From NCBI GenBank assembly GCA_958510875.1, contig OY294067.1, positions 273,836,742 through 273,900,741 of the forward strand: a stretch of DNA of 64,000 nucleotides. The letters are read 5' to 3'. The notes under the pieces are model-generated. The model saw nothing but the letters and a program-made list of their open reading frames with translations. It did no database searches and was not told the origin of the DNA. Below are positions 47,237-58,457 of the stretch, one piece after another; position 1 is the first letter of the stretch, and every line of letters begins with the position of its first letter. This stretch comes from Endomychus coccineus. Lineage: Eukaryota; Arthropoda; Insecta; Coleoptera; Endomychidae. A program made the position numbers and the translations under genes.

Positions 47237-50164
47237 GGGCAATTCCATTTTCAAGGAGCCCAGTTCAGGGAGGGGTGTGTCAGCTCATGGCCCGGCTTCT
47301 GGTTTTTTCGATTCTACTACTAAAATGATGGCTTCCTGCCAAATTTCAGCTGAAATGGTACGAACAAAAAAAAATGACGCCTATTTTTCGTTTTTCTGTC
47401 ATTTTTTGATATTAATTTTTGAAACATCGTCTTGAGAGCCGTTCGCGCCAGTTTGAGTCTAGAAAATTTTTTGAAAACCCATAGGAAATCGGAAATTTCC
47501 CGTAGAATTCGAATTTTTTATTAGTTTGGGCCCAGCGGCCATATTTTTTTTGTAAAATCAAAAAAACCGATTTTTTGTCTTTTTTTTTATTTCGAAGCCG
47601 CACTTTTTAAAACGTTCTTGTTGAAAAATATCAAGGAAAATTCAATCAGTATCATTTTTTCTTCAAATGCTCTTTGTATATTGGCTGTTTTTTTTTCTAA
47701 AAACCTCTCAAAAACTCAAAAAATAATATAGGCCAGTCACCAGAGGAAAAATTAAGGAAAAACAATTGAAGGTATGAATTTGCAGTGTTTTTATAGGTAT
47801 TTCGGCGTGCTGAAGACGGGAAAAATAATCAAAAAATTCCTACGAGTTAGCTTCAAAAGTCACGGCCATTATTTGGGGCGAAAAAATACGATTTTCATAT
47901 TTTTTGCGTTTAAAAAGAAAACGGTGGCTCAAATGGAAAAACATGTCGAGAGACAAATTGTACAAAAAGTGAGAACGCATCGTTTGAGCAGAAATATAAG
48001 TCATTTCGATGTTACAGTCTTGAGATATGAGCAAAATAGTGTTTTTTCAGGGGAATACAAATGTTTTTTTTTTCTCATTCGAATATTGACCAAAAAAATA
48101 TTCTATTCAAATTGAAATATATTTTTTTATAAACTTTCTACGGTGTTTTTTTTTTATCTTTCATTTTGGCTCCACAATCGGCCATTTCCAAAAATCCCTA
48201 AAACTGTGCAGTCGAAAAATGGACTTATCGACAAGAAAAAGAAATTCTCTTGTAGATCTCAACAAATGTGATACAAAACATCCTTCAATACTGTTTTCGG
48301 GGCTTAAAAAAAATGTAGGACAACTTTGAAAATTTCGGACCTCGGAAAATGTGCAAATTTTTTAGGTTAGAAATTTTTTAGGATGATCAAATCTCAGGTT
48401 CTGTTATAGTATTCCACGACGCGTATTCAACGCTAAAGAAAACTTTTCTAGGTTGAGTAGAAGTTGACATATTGACATAAATGTGTTTGGGCCTCCCCAG
48501 AACCCAATTTTGGGTCTATAGAAAAAAATTGGAGATCGTTGGAAAGTAGACAAATTTTCTGATCTAAATCCAAAAATATGTCCTCGTAGCTATCATCATC
48601 TAGAATTTAGAGCGCGTTGACATAAAAAAATCACGTGTAAAATAATGCAGTGGCTTAAATTTCTATACCGCTTATCTGCCGTAATAGTAGATTTCAACTA
48701 GAAAATTGAAATTTAAAAAAATTATGAATACTTAAAACTTGATTATTATCAAAATAACTAAAGAATGATCACTTCAATTTAAAATATTATTATTGCACAT
48801 TGTTATATCCAATTTAAATTATTTTTCTTGTCAAGAATCATATTTAACAAATGTAAACGCATTTTCATGTGACCACCATGAACTTCAAATTAATAGTTTT
48901 TCTATAGGCCCAAAATTGGGTTCTGGGGAGGCCCAAACACATTTATATCAATATCTCAACTTCTACTCAACCTAGAAAAGTTTTCTTTAGCGTTAAATAC
49001 GCGTCGTGAAATACTATAACAGAAACTGAGATTTCATCATCCTAAAAAATTTTTAAATTAAAAAATTTGCACATTTTCCGAGGCGCGAAATTTTCAAAGT
49101 TGTCCTACATTTTTTTGAAGCCCCAAAAACAGTATTGAAGGATGTTTTGTATCACATTTGTTGAGATCTATAAGAGAATTTTTTTTCTTGTCGATAAGTC
49201 CATTTTTCGACTGCACAGTTTTAGGGATTTTTGGAAATGGCCTATGGGGGGCCAAAATGGAAGATAAAAAAAAAACACCGTAGAAAGTTTATAAAAAAAT
49301 ATGTTTCGATTTGAATAGAATATTTTTTGGTCAATATTCGAATGAGAAGAAAAAAACATTTGTATTCCCCTAAAAAAACACTATTTTGCTCATATCTCAA
49401 GACTGTAACATCCAAATGACTTATATTTCTGCTCAAACGATGCGTTTTCACTTTTGTACAATTTGTCTCTCGACATGTTTTTCCATTTGGGCCACCGTTT
49501 TCTTTTAAAACGCAAAAAATATGGAAATCGTATTTTTTCGGGCCAAAAAATGACCGTAACTTTTGAAGCTAACTCGTAGGAATTTTTTGATTATTTTTCC
49601 CGTTTTCAGCACACCGAAATACATATAAAAACAATGCAAATTCACACCTTCAATTGTTTTTCCTTAATTTTTCCTCAGGTCACTGGCCTATATCATTTTT
49701 TGGGTTTTTGAGAGGTTTTTAGAAAAAAAACAGCCAATATACAAAGAGCATTTGAAGAAAAAATGGTACTGATTGAATTTTCCTTGATATTTTTCCACGA
49801 GAGCGTTTTGAAAAGTGCGGCTTCGAAAAATCGGTTTTTTTGATTTCACAAAAAAAATATGGCCGCTGGGCTCAAACTAATAAAAAATTCGAATTCCACG
49901 GGAAATTTAGGATTGCCTATGGGTTTTCAAAAAAATTTCTAGACTCAAACTGGCGCGAACGGCTCTCAAGACGATGTTCCAAAAATTAATATCAAAAAAT
50001 GACGGAAAAACGAAAAATAGGCGCCGTTTTTTCTTGTTCCTACCATTTCAGCTGAAATTTGGCAGGAAGCCATCATTTTAGTAGTAGAATCGAAAAAACC
50101 AGAAGCCGGGCCATGAGCTGATATACCCCCCCCTGAACTGGGCTCCTTGAAAATGGAATTGCCC
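47237..50164. mobile_element. giant palindrome B with 4-bp target duplication
   Basis: Left arm 47237-48535 and right arm 48894-50164 are inverse complements, with a 358-bp unique loop. Tips are GGGCAATTCCATTTTCAAGG on both ends. ATTT occurs directly outside each tip (47233-47236 and 50165-50168) and is the probable target duplication. The interior is extremely rich in A and T runs and holds no recognised protein. Mirror-image ORFs (for example 47774-48115 and 47235-47435, repeated at 49966-50166) exist only because the arms match. Part of an arm recurs, diverged, at 57890-58140. Confidence 0.92.
48536..48893. other. loop of palindrome B
   Basis: 358 bp with no counterpart in the arms. AT-rich, no ORF of note. 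A stretch at 48793-48893 is open but unrecognised. Confidence 0.7.
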
Positions 50165-50289
50165 ATTTATGATATTCCAAAATAATTTTGTTTGTCCCTT
50201 TTTATCGATTTTCAACTGAATTTCTATAATATTGTTATGATTTATTTCTTATTCTGACGCATGTAATAAAATGTATCAGTATTGGCAGA

Positions 50290-50612
50290 AAATATATCCT
50301 TTTTTTTCTTCAATTTGACTACACGAGAAATGGACATTCTAATTTTTCTTGAAGGTTTGGAGTTTATAAGCATGAGGATGAGGAAAGACCTCACTAGACA
50401 AATTGTTCCATAAATTTGCCGTTCGCTAGGGAAATGAAGTCTGGTAGGAAGAACCCCGGAAGGTCTGGTGCTTTAGAATGAAGGGGTGACTTTTTTGAGC
50501 TCGCCTAGTCAGCCTATCTTGAATTTCTCGTGATGAGCAACAGACGGGATTCCTGATGAACACCGACCATGGAAATATATACGGAAAAAGGAGAGATATT
50601 GCATTATTCACA
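50290..50612 (-). pseudogene. family-J LINE, 3' end only
   Basis: Minus strand reads RRAQKSHPFILKHQTF, then SYQTSFPR and the terminal segment matching the SLPGEVF..YNL end. DNA matches the other J copies at CTTGAAGGTTTGGAG and ACCATGGAAATAT. It is an independent truncated copy. Confidence 0.75.
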
Positions 50613-50824
50613 ATGCATCAGTTGAATTGCATCGATTCTAACTAGCCTGGCTAATTTTTCTCTTCCTGAAGAATATGCTTCCTTGTATACATCCTCAGGG
50701 CGATGGAACAAAAAGCGAGGCGAAGATGTACTGACCTACGATATTGATGTACATTGAGTAATATAAAATGATGAAAGAAAATTTTTATCCGAAAACCTAT
50801 TTTTGAAATATCAGCCTTTCTGTA

Positions 50825-51545
50825 TGTCAAACTAAAATTTTGAATAGTACAAAAGTGTACAAAAAGTAAGATTTTTGGAAGCATTCAAAATAGACATTGG
50901 TCTCGGCGATAGCTTCCTCGTTTGACAAGAATCTTTTGGAGATGAGCCATTCATTGTAGGGTGTCAATCTGTTGAATACGATGGATGCGGCAACAATTTG
51001 TTCATTTTTGTCAACAAACTCGTACATACACTATGCTCCTGACATCAGTCAATGTGGATAAATTCATGAACATCTGGAAACAGAGGTTGCCGACCGATTT
51101 CACTGCCTTGGTCTTCTTTGCAGCCGAACCATGTCCAGAAACTCACTGTATTGACTATTCTTCCGCTTTTGGATTGTAGTGATGAATCCATCTATCAACA
51201 ATGTTCATGTTTCTATGCAGAAATTCATGAGCATTACGACGGAACATTGCAAAACTAGTCATTGTATCGACCATAATCGCCCAATCTTTCTTGCAACATG
51301 GACTCCACTGAGCAATCCTCCTTATTGTAAATAGTCTCAGGCCCTAGTACAAATGTGCCATGGAATGCACTCAACGGGGCTTCGATTTCTTTCGGTGTTT
51401 TGTTGTTTGCATTAAAATTTCGTGCAACATGGAATCCACTAAGCTATTCTAATTGTAAATAGTCTCAGGCGCTGGTACAGTGTGCCATATAATACACTCA
51501 ACTCGGCTTCGATTTATTCTAGTGTTTTGTCCTTTGTGGTAAGGA
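50825..51545 (-). pseudogene. mariner transposase relic (third family)
   Basis: Classical mariner, decayed. On the minus strand, N-terminal helix-turn-helix text NNKTPKEIEAPLSAFHGTFV occurs (about 51410-51350). Further on come FAMFRRNAHEFLHRN and WIHHYNPKAEE (about 51240-51165). The Glu-Thr before WIHHY is changed, and the stretch KKTKAVKSVGN follows. The C-terminus is NEWLISKRFLSNEEAIAETN and VYFECFQKSY (about 50950-50870). The middle catalytic part is deleted and there are several stops. The N-terminal segment is present twice in tandem. Confidence 0.82.
51290..51535. repeat. tandem duplication inside the mariner relic
   Basis: Two direct copies of about 120 bp (51290-51408 and 51419-51535). 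They share GCAACATGGA.TCCACT, TTGTAAATAGTCTCAGG and GGCTTCGATTT. Each encodes the same helix-turn-helix portion, so the duplication arose after insertion. Confidence 0.8.
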
Positions 51546-51564
51546 TGAAAATTACTGAGCCATG

Positions 51565-51626
51565 TAAAATGTTTTTTTTCATATACTTCGACTGCATGAG
51601 AGGGAAACCAATAACGTCCAAAGAGG
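51565..51626 (-). pseudogene. family-J LINE 3' terminus, left of the solo LTR
   Basis: Matches the 3' end of the copy near 45850-45900 (poly-T, then TATACTT.GACT..ATGAGA and GGAAACCA.TAA). It continues at 53646 after the LTR. The two flanks are one LINE, interrupted. Confidence 0.7.
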
Positions 51627-53645
51627 TGTAACGTTCGGCCGAGCGTATGTGTTTTTATGATAATAAATCTGAACTTAAATTAAATTAGATTTAATATTCC
51701 CAGATAAGTGAATAGGTTCGGAATCCTATCTCACTGCTTGTAACACTTGAACTTGTAACAGTCGGCTGGGTATTATTTCAGGTAGCGTTAATACCTCATC
51801 GACGTGTTATATGAATTTTAAAATTGTTTGTTGGAAACTGTTCGGGTATCAGAGATCTTAGTTGATCCGTGTACCCTTGAGGTTCTTTGCTGCCACCACT
51901 AGGCGTATATTTCAGCCCACCTAGAAGCTGTTTTTAACTACTTTGATCCCTTGATCTCTTTCAAGGGACCGCCTCGTACAATTACTTATACTTATATCTT
52001 CATATCTATTCAAGCGTAAATTCTGATGGTCGCATTCGCTGATAGGTGATCAGGAATTACCAGTTAAACTCGTAAATCAAATTCAAAAAATAAATATGTA
52101 TTGAATAAAACAAAATTAACAAAAAATTTGATACATTAACCAACGACGAACGATTATAACATTAATCCAAAATTTGGTTGAAGGAATGATAGCATAGATC
52201 TAAAAACGTATAATTCAGGTTCACCCCAAAATGGGAACTAGTGAAACCGTTATCAATGTCGCTAGTTCTACTCCTTTCGCCAGCGAGCGAGTTCCTGCCA
52301 GGATCTCTGGAGAGTTTGAATCAAATGAAAGACTAATTAGCACTCACGGAACAGTGATCGGTATTGCGCTCGATCACGCCCATCGACATATACATATGGA
52401 CTGCGCGTGGCAATGATAAGCGCGGCTAGTGCAGGCGAGAGAGAGGGAAAACGAAAAGGCCGGCTCGAGACGTAAGCATACTAGCTACAGTACGCAGCGG
52501 CCAATAGAAACGCGATAGAGCCGGCCTCTTCGTTTTCCCTCTTTCTCGTCTGAACTAGCCGCCCTTATCATTGCCACGCGCAGTCCATATGTATATGTCG
52601 ATGGATCACGCCGATGATTGATAAATAATGTTGAAAAAATTAAAGAATTCCTCCCTTTCTGGTAAGCTGGGGTAAACCTAACGACATGATGCTCTATCAT
52701 TTCCCCTAAGTAATCTCCGGAATTTGTATAGACACTAAAAATAGCCTGAATGGCAGAAAAAAATTATATTAACAAATAAAACAGTGGCGGGCGGAACATG
52801 ATCTGAACGGTAATATGGTTATATTACCGATTCCGAGGTTGAAGTCAATATAACAGTTGTTCTTTGGCTATCAAAATGCACTTACCCTGTTGGTCTAATA
52901 ACTCAATTCCCTCTCGAACCCCCTTGTAGTGATAAGACATAAATAATTGAAACATTCCATTCTTACGTCGAATTAAATTTGGTATGATGTGGAATTGGCA
53001 CAAAAAAAAAATGATTTTGAATAAGAGAACAAACACTTTACGAGTGACGCGGAAGACGCGAACAAGTCCAACGCTGCTTTAAACCCCAAGAAAGGTATAA
53101 CCCTTGTTGCATTGTTAATTTAATATCTATAAATTTCTTGAACTTGATTTGTATATTCTGGACAAACATTATATTAATTGATTCGATTTAATGCAACAAT
53201 GACCATCCCTGTGGACATAAAGCTAGCTGGCCTTACCGACAAGTACCTGGTGGAGAACTAACTGAGAAGGTGGTTGAGAACTGCCTTGAAAATATGTTCA
53301 ACTTAGAATACCGGGAGCATGGCCCACCCATAATTTATACAAGCAGCCAATAGGAATCTGACTAGGCGAAAGAATTGTAAGTGACGGCTCTACTCAAGTC
53401 CACGTGGACTTTTTCCTGACTCACGAAAAAGCAAATACCGTTGACCGCGTACTTTGCTACGTATGTTAAGCATGGAGTCATTGCTACAGGAAAGGGGTTT
53501 CAGATTTCAGACGCCTATAGACATATCTAACATATCGTATGTTTATTTCTAGATATAATAATTTATAAAACTTTCAATTTGAAATAAATCAAAATTGTTC
53601 AAAGGCCTCTCAAAACAAAAAGTAATAATCCGTCGGATTATTACA
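51627..53645. mobile_element. 2.0-kb solo LTR
   Basis: Begins TGTAACGTTCGGCCGAGC and ends CGGATTATTACA, so the tips are TGTAA...TTACA. GAGG precedes it (51623-51626) and follows it (53646-53649), a 4-bp target duplication. Family-J LINE similarity stops at the left edge and resumes at the right, proving insertion. No gag or pol is inside, so it is the remnant left by LTR-LTR recombination, probably of a gypsy-type element. It contains a GC-rich hairpin at 52381-52603. Confidence 0.82.
52381..52603. repeat. GC-rich hairpin within the solo LTR
   Basis: Arms 52381-52466 and 52517-52603 pair through CATCGACATATACATATGGA, CTGCGCGTGGCAATGATAAG and GGGAAAACGAA.AGGCCGGCT with few mismatches. The loop is about 50 bp. 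It is far GC-richer than the rest of the LTR, and may be a promoter element or a small insertion. Confidence 0.85.
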
Positions 53646-54470
53646 GAGGTCAGTGTGTGTCAGCAGTGAAATACAGGAAGAAGAGATAGGCATTCGTATT
53701 TTTCTTGAAGGTTTGGAGGTTATAGGCATGGAGATAGCCCTCCCCATGTAAAGAGTTCCACAAATTCGCTGTTCGATGGAAGAATGAAGTCTGGTAGGAA
53801 TAAGTTCGGCAGGTCTGAAGTTTGACAGTGAAGTGATAACTAGTTTGGGCTCGTCTAGTCCACCTATCTAGAATCTCTCGTGTTGGAAGAACATGATATA
53901 TTTCTCATGAACACCAACCATGGAAATATCTATAGAAAGGGAAGAGATTTCTCACCTTTATCCGATGTTCTAGAGAGGTCAATGAACTTGTAAGTGTGAG
54001 ATGATCAATCAAGCAAATAGCTCTTTCCTGGATAGAATCCGAGGGCTTCAGCGTATATTTGGGAGCCAAACTCCAAACATGTGAACAATACTCCAGGAGA
54101 GATCGCATCTGTGCTTTATAGATTATGAGGAGCTGCTGGGATGTAAAGTAGCTTTTGGCACGGAATAGGGAACCAAGTTTTTGTAGAGCGATTTTTGCAA
54201 TGGACCTTACATGATCGTCCCATGAGAGAGTGCTGTTAGTGGTGATTCCGAGCAATGTGATGAGAGACTTCATAGGAATGGTTGTATTATCATATTAGGG
54301 ATTGTGGGATCCGCCTTCCTGGAGAAGACGTAAACTTGAGTTTTGGTTGCATTAAACTCTACCAGATCTTTGCCAGATCTCCATTAATTGCGTCAACATA
54401 TTCCTGTCTCGCTCTTCTGGCTTCAATGGATGATCTGAGACCTCAACAGAGTCACAGCACTTTGACTCGT
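53646..54470 (-). pseudogene. family-J LINE, C-terminal part
   Basis: Minus strand: LGITTNSTLSWDDHVRSIAK, KSYFTSQQLLIIYKAQMRSL, LEYCSHVWSLAPKYTL and HRIKVRNLFPFYRYFHGWCS (53905-54273). This is the RT thumb and following domain. 3' sequence runs to the solo LTR. The upstream side includes the TCVFSR..DPTIPN region near 54310. It is the clearest J copy for the C-terminal half. Confidence 0.83.
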
Positions 54471-54473
54471 CGA

Positions 54474-54690
54474 TCATTCGGTTTTGTTCATCATTTCTGG
54501 CGTGGTCATTCCGAGTGGACGTCCCAAACGATGTTCCTCACTTGTCTGTGTACGACTTAGTTTGAATTCATTCATCCAATTGTAAACAATCTTAGTCGCC
54601 GATGCAAATGTGCTATTAACTCTATTCAACACGGTTCTGATTCCTTTCGGTTTTATGTCTTCCAAATGGAAGTGGTCAATCACCACCCAA
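54474..54690 (-). pseudogene. mariner transposase, N-terminal fragment
   Basis: 70-codon minus-strand frame with FHLEDIKPKGIRTVLNRV, IVYNWMNEFKLSRTQTSE, HRLGRPLGMTTPEMMNK. These are the paired helix-turn-helix domains and the GRP linker of a classical mariner transposase. Everything after the linker is missing. It is a different copy from 50825-51545. Confidence 0.8.
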
Positions 54691-55734
54691 AATTTGTTTT
54701 ATCCATCTTTCAAGAATTACAAAAATATTTTGCTTCAATCGATTGATATGGGTGAAAATTCGACAACAACCTATTATTGACCTACCGTATCACATGAAGG
54801 CTCCTGAAGCTATGTAATCATTCAGCCGGACTATGGCGTAGGCAAAAAATTCTCATCATGATACTTGTTTTATCACCAATTAACGAACCGTGCAGCGTTT
54901 TTAGTATCTTGAGCTCAATGCATTTCGCAAACATGCATCGAGTTATCGAACAGTAGAGAATGTTAATGGACTTTACCAAACAAGTTTAATTCAGCGTAAA
55001 CTTCAAGTATTGTAATTTTGTGCACATGTAAATGAAATATTGATCTTGACTAAGACTTGGATATAATTTACATATTTGATGGTCCAACTATGGAAGTAAT
55101 GGCTTCTGCATAGGATATATCTAAAAGTTAACGTCGTATCTACCTTGATTAATGCAAACTTCAATTGCATAGTAAACCCTGTCTCCTCTAATAACCTTAT
55201 TTCATACTCCAACCATATAACAAATAGCTTTTAAGGGATTTGCGGCTATTGTGTTATAAAATTATACGAAGCCGCATTCTGAAAGGCCTCGACATGGAAG
55301 TTATTCTGTATTACTGCAAATGGATAAGTTGAATATCAGGAACAAGTTCCGTTGTATCAACAAAATTTATCAGATACTATATAACTAACCCAATTTGTCA
55401 ATTTCCGTAACTATGAAAGGAGAGAAACCCACTATTGCCCTAATGATAACCCGAGGCTAATTTAATATTCTCATGGATAATGTGATGTCTGATATTATGT
55501 TGATGCAACAAGATTTGAAGAATATTACTTTGTGATTATAGTTGAAGAATATTGATCTTCTTGTGTTGCTGATAGTTTTGAGTCGATAGGACAAACGTGT
55601 CCTTTTTGTTAAACCAGGGGTTGGTAATATGGAATCCTTGGAATCCGGTTCACATGGTTGGATTTTGACTCTCATACGCACGCTCAAGCTCCTGGATTCA
55701 ATCCAGCATAGAAGCTATTCGTCTGACTGATGAT
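54691..55734. other. no gene recognised
   Basis: AT-rich, nothing identified in either strand. Confidence 0.45.
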
Positions 55735-55830
55735 GACACATTTACGAATTCAGTGACCTCTCTAGAACATCGTAAAAAGGTGGGCGATCTCTTCCCTTTC
55801 TATAGATATTTCCATGGTCGGTGTTCATTT
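55735..55830 (+). pseudogene. family-J LINE fragment, opposite orientation
   Basis: Plus strand reads IRLTDDDTFTNSVTSLEHRK, then LFPFYRYFHGRCS, the same segment as 53905-54000 but on the other strand. It is the only plus-strand J copy seen. Confidence 0.75.
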
Positions 55831-56609
55831 ATTTATTCAAATTACATCCATTCAACAGGCATAGACCCCAATTACAAAATGAGGATAAGATATACAAGAA
55901 AATATTATAACAGGCATTGAAATTAAACTGAGATAATATAGCATCTCAAGAACAGAACATAATCATATAGCTAGAACAAAAATTAAACAAAATTGAACAA
56001 AGAAGAGAGAAAATACAATCTATAGAGAACTGAGGATTGCACGAAACGCTTCAGACCTCAGATAAGTCAAACTACATGTGAATAGATCGACCCGCATATG
56101 TAAGTTATTGTAAGCTCTGCACATACCACCGATTGGCGAGCGCTTGCTTATGTTTGTCTTCGGTGTAGGCGAGTAAAGAAATAAATAAAGTCTGGACTCA
56201 AATCTAGGCACATGGAAACACAAAGCTCGCAAAATTTCCAAACATTCCACAGAAGAATGAAACAGTTTAAACAGGAATACTATACCCGACCTGGATCTCC
56301 GGTAAGCCAAGCTGTCTAAAGAAAATCTCGGAAGTAAATCGGTATGCGGATAGCCAATAACAGGGTAGATATTGTCACCTATGTTACATGTCAAAAGCAA
56401 GATATTTCAGAAATCTGCGTTGAATGCTTTCCACAGAGACAATATGAATCTGGTAGAGTGGAGACCATACCAAGGACGGATATTTCAACCGTGATCTTAC
56501 AAATGTAATGAAGAGAAGAATAGATGTGTGAATCTCGGAAAACTCCTTAGAACATCCTAGAACCAACCCCAACATCTTAGACGCTTTGGCGTACATATGA
56601 CTGATATGA
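55831..56609 (-). pseudogene. CR1/jockey-like LINE, C-terminal end
   Basis: Minus strand: KMLGLVLGCSKEFSEIHT, ILLFITFVRSRLKYPSLVWS, SIQRRFLKYLAFDM (56384-56596). In another frame it continues with GYPHTDLLPRFSLDSLAYRR, FHVPRFESRLYLFLYSPTPK, CRAYNNLHMRVDLFTCSL (56020-56400). One frameshift separates them. An AATAAA-type 3' end lies near 55830-55850. The RT palm is absent. This family is distinct from J. Confidence 0.82.
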
Positions 56610-57822
56610 TGAAACGGACCCGCTTAGGTCGGATTATATTGGCCCAACTAGCTCAATTTGAAATACTCTCAGGGCTCGTAGTGAAACAGGCCTTGTAATT
56701 CTAGACTGGTGAATTGCCTGAGCGCCAATTGCTTAAAGGAACTATAAAAATAAATGAATTCACAGCCTAGAATACAAGCACCACGAGATGGTTTATTAGT
56801 TGATGGAAATTAAAAAAAACAATATAAATTCAACTTAACAATTTGATTTATTCCTGTTGGAATTTGGTATTTAACCAGAAAATAAGTTTACAGTTTATAT
56901 AAGGTATAAATTTATAAATAAAAGTGAATTTTGAAATAAAGAATTACAAATTGGTATTCAACCAGAAATTAAATTTACAGTTTATATTATGTATTACTTG
57001 ATAAAATGATTAGAAAAGTAATAAAGAGTCCACGAATGGCTCAATGAAATTAGTGAATACAATGTTGGTAAACAACAAAATCAGATCATGAAATAATGGT
57101 CTATCAACAAAAAAATGTTACCCTCCTTGGATCTCGTAGGAACTGGAAGTTGGTCCTGTCAGGAAAGTCACTAAACCGTCTAGGAGTGAATGGGTGAGGA
57201 CCCTCAAACGTTCAAATCCCTGTAATGTCAAAAAAACGAACAGCACCTGACTTGAGAACAAGGACAAGTAACACCATCGGCCGGAATAACCAAATGATTC
57301 CACCTCCGATAATGTTATCTTCCCAAATATGTAAAACACCATTACAAAATGGATATCTTGAAGAGATATCAATTTAGATTGAATACAATTTATTCTGAAG
57401 CAATTATGAAGTTACAAGAATTACTTAAAATTAAGCAATAAATAATATGTGACTTGATTAATGATACAAAAAAAAATGAGATATAAAGTAAATTAATCAA
57501 ATTGTGAATGAAAGGAAGTAATTAATAAGTTGAATTTGCAGGTCAGCACATAACTAGAACTTGAATTGATTTGGCAACAAATTGATGTTTCACTCTATTT
57601 CTCAATCACGCGAACGCAGCAGTCCTGATAATTCTAAATTCAATAAGCAATAATTGAATAATACCTTGTGAAAATTCCAAATCTAATTATAGCACGATGC
57701 AGTCGAAGACGGCTCTGAATACTACGTATCAGAGTTACAAAATGGCGACTCTGACGAATCCCAAAAAAAAATAGCATGTGCCAATGCGGAATTAAATTTA
57801 CAAGGAGTACAGAAATATTATC
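56610..57822. repeat. second copy of the palindrome A LTR, truncated
   Basis: Matches 35578 to about 36757 from TGAAACGGACCCGCT through GTTTATTAGTTGATGG, TGTTACCCTCCTTGGA and CGGCCGGAATAACCAAATGA to CAGAAATATTATC. The remaining about 520 bp of copy 1 is missing. It differs by several small indels. Confidence 0.88.
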
Positions 57823-57889
57823 TAAAACTAAAATTATCTAAAACTAAAATTATCCGGAAGATTTCATCATTCTTCATATAATATCCAAA

Positions 57890-58140
57890 ATTCGAGAATT
57901 TTGCTCCGAAGATAAAACTTGAGCGCTATTTTGAAAATTTTGGACCAACGAAAAATTCAAAGTTTTTGGGGTTAGAAATTGTTTACGAAACCCAAATTCT
58001 AGGTTCTATCAGAGGTTTTGATAGTGAGTATTTTAAGTCTAAGCAGATCGATTTGAGTTGAGTAGAAATGGAGCTATCCTAATAAATGTGTTTGAGCCTC
58101 TTTTGGGCCTATAGACAAAAACTTTGAATCAGATTACAGA
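57890..58140. repeat. diverged fragment of the palindrome B arm
   Basis: Resembles 48300-48535: TTGAAAATTT.GGAC, GGTTAGAAATT, CAGGTTCT/TAGGTTCT, GAGTAGAA.T, TAAATGTGTTTG.GCCT and GGCCTATAGA. Only one arm is present. Confidence 0.6.
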
Positions 58141-58457
58141 GAAATATTTCGGCTATCTGAGTTTGGAACAGCGTACGGAGATTCGTTCACAATCTCAAGT
58201 TATAACGAATTTCATCATAAAAATTTAGCGCGAAATTTCATGTAGCGGCAATAAGCGAGGGTCGGTACAATAGATTCCGCGAGCGAAATTATAGTTCATA
58301 AATATTTCAACATGCACCTGAATGCTTATAATCGTTTTGTGTGAATGTGTGAGTGTATGTAGACGTGTGAACGTGCATATGTGACCGTGGCATGATGTTT
58401 TTATAGGGTGTTACATAACAAATTTCAATATTAAACAAAATCTCTTTACATTTCATG

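Noticed and set aside
47235..50166. Matching ORFs at 47235-47435 and 49966-50166, and at 47774-48115 with its mirror
   Set aside because: They are identical only because the palindrome B arms are copies of each other. One starts at a TTG, and no protein family fits.
51627..53645. First taken for unique host sequence
   Set aside because: TG...CA tips, GAGG on both sides and LINE similarity resuming at 53646 show that it is an inserted LTR.
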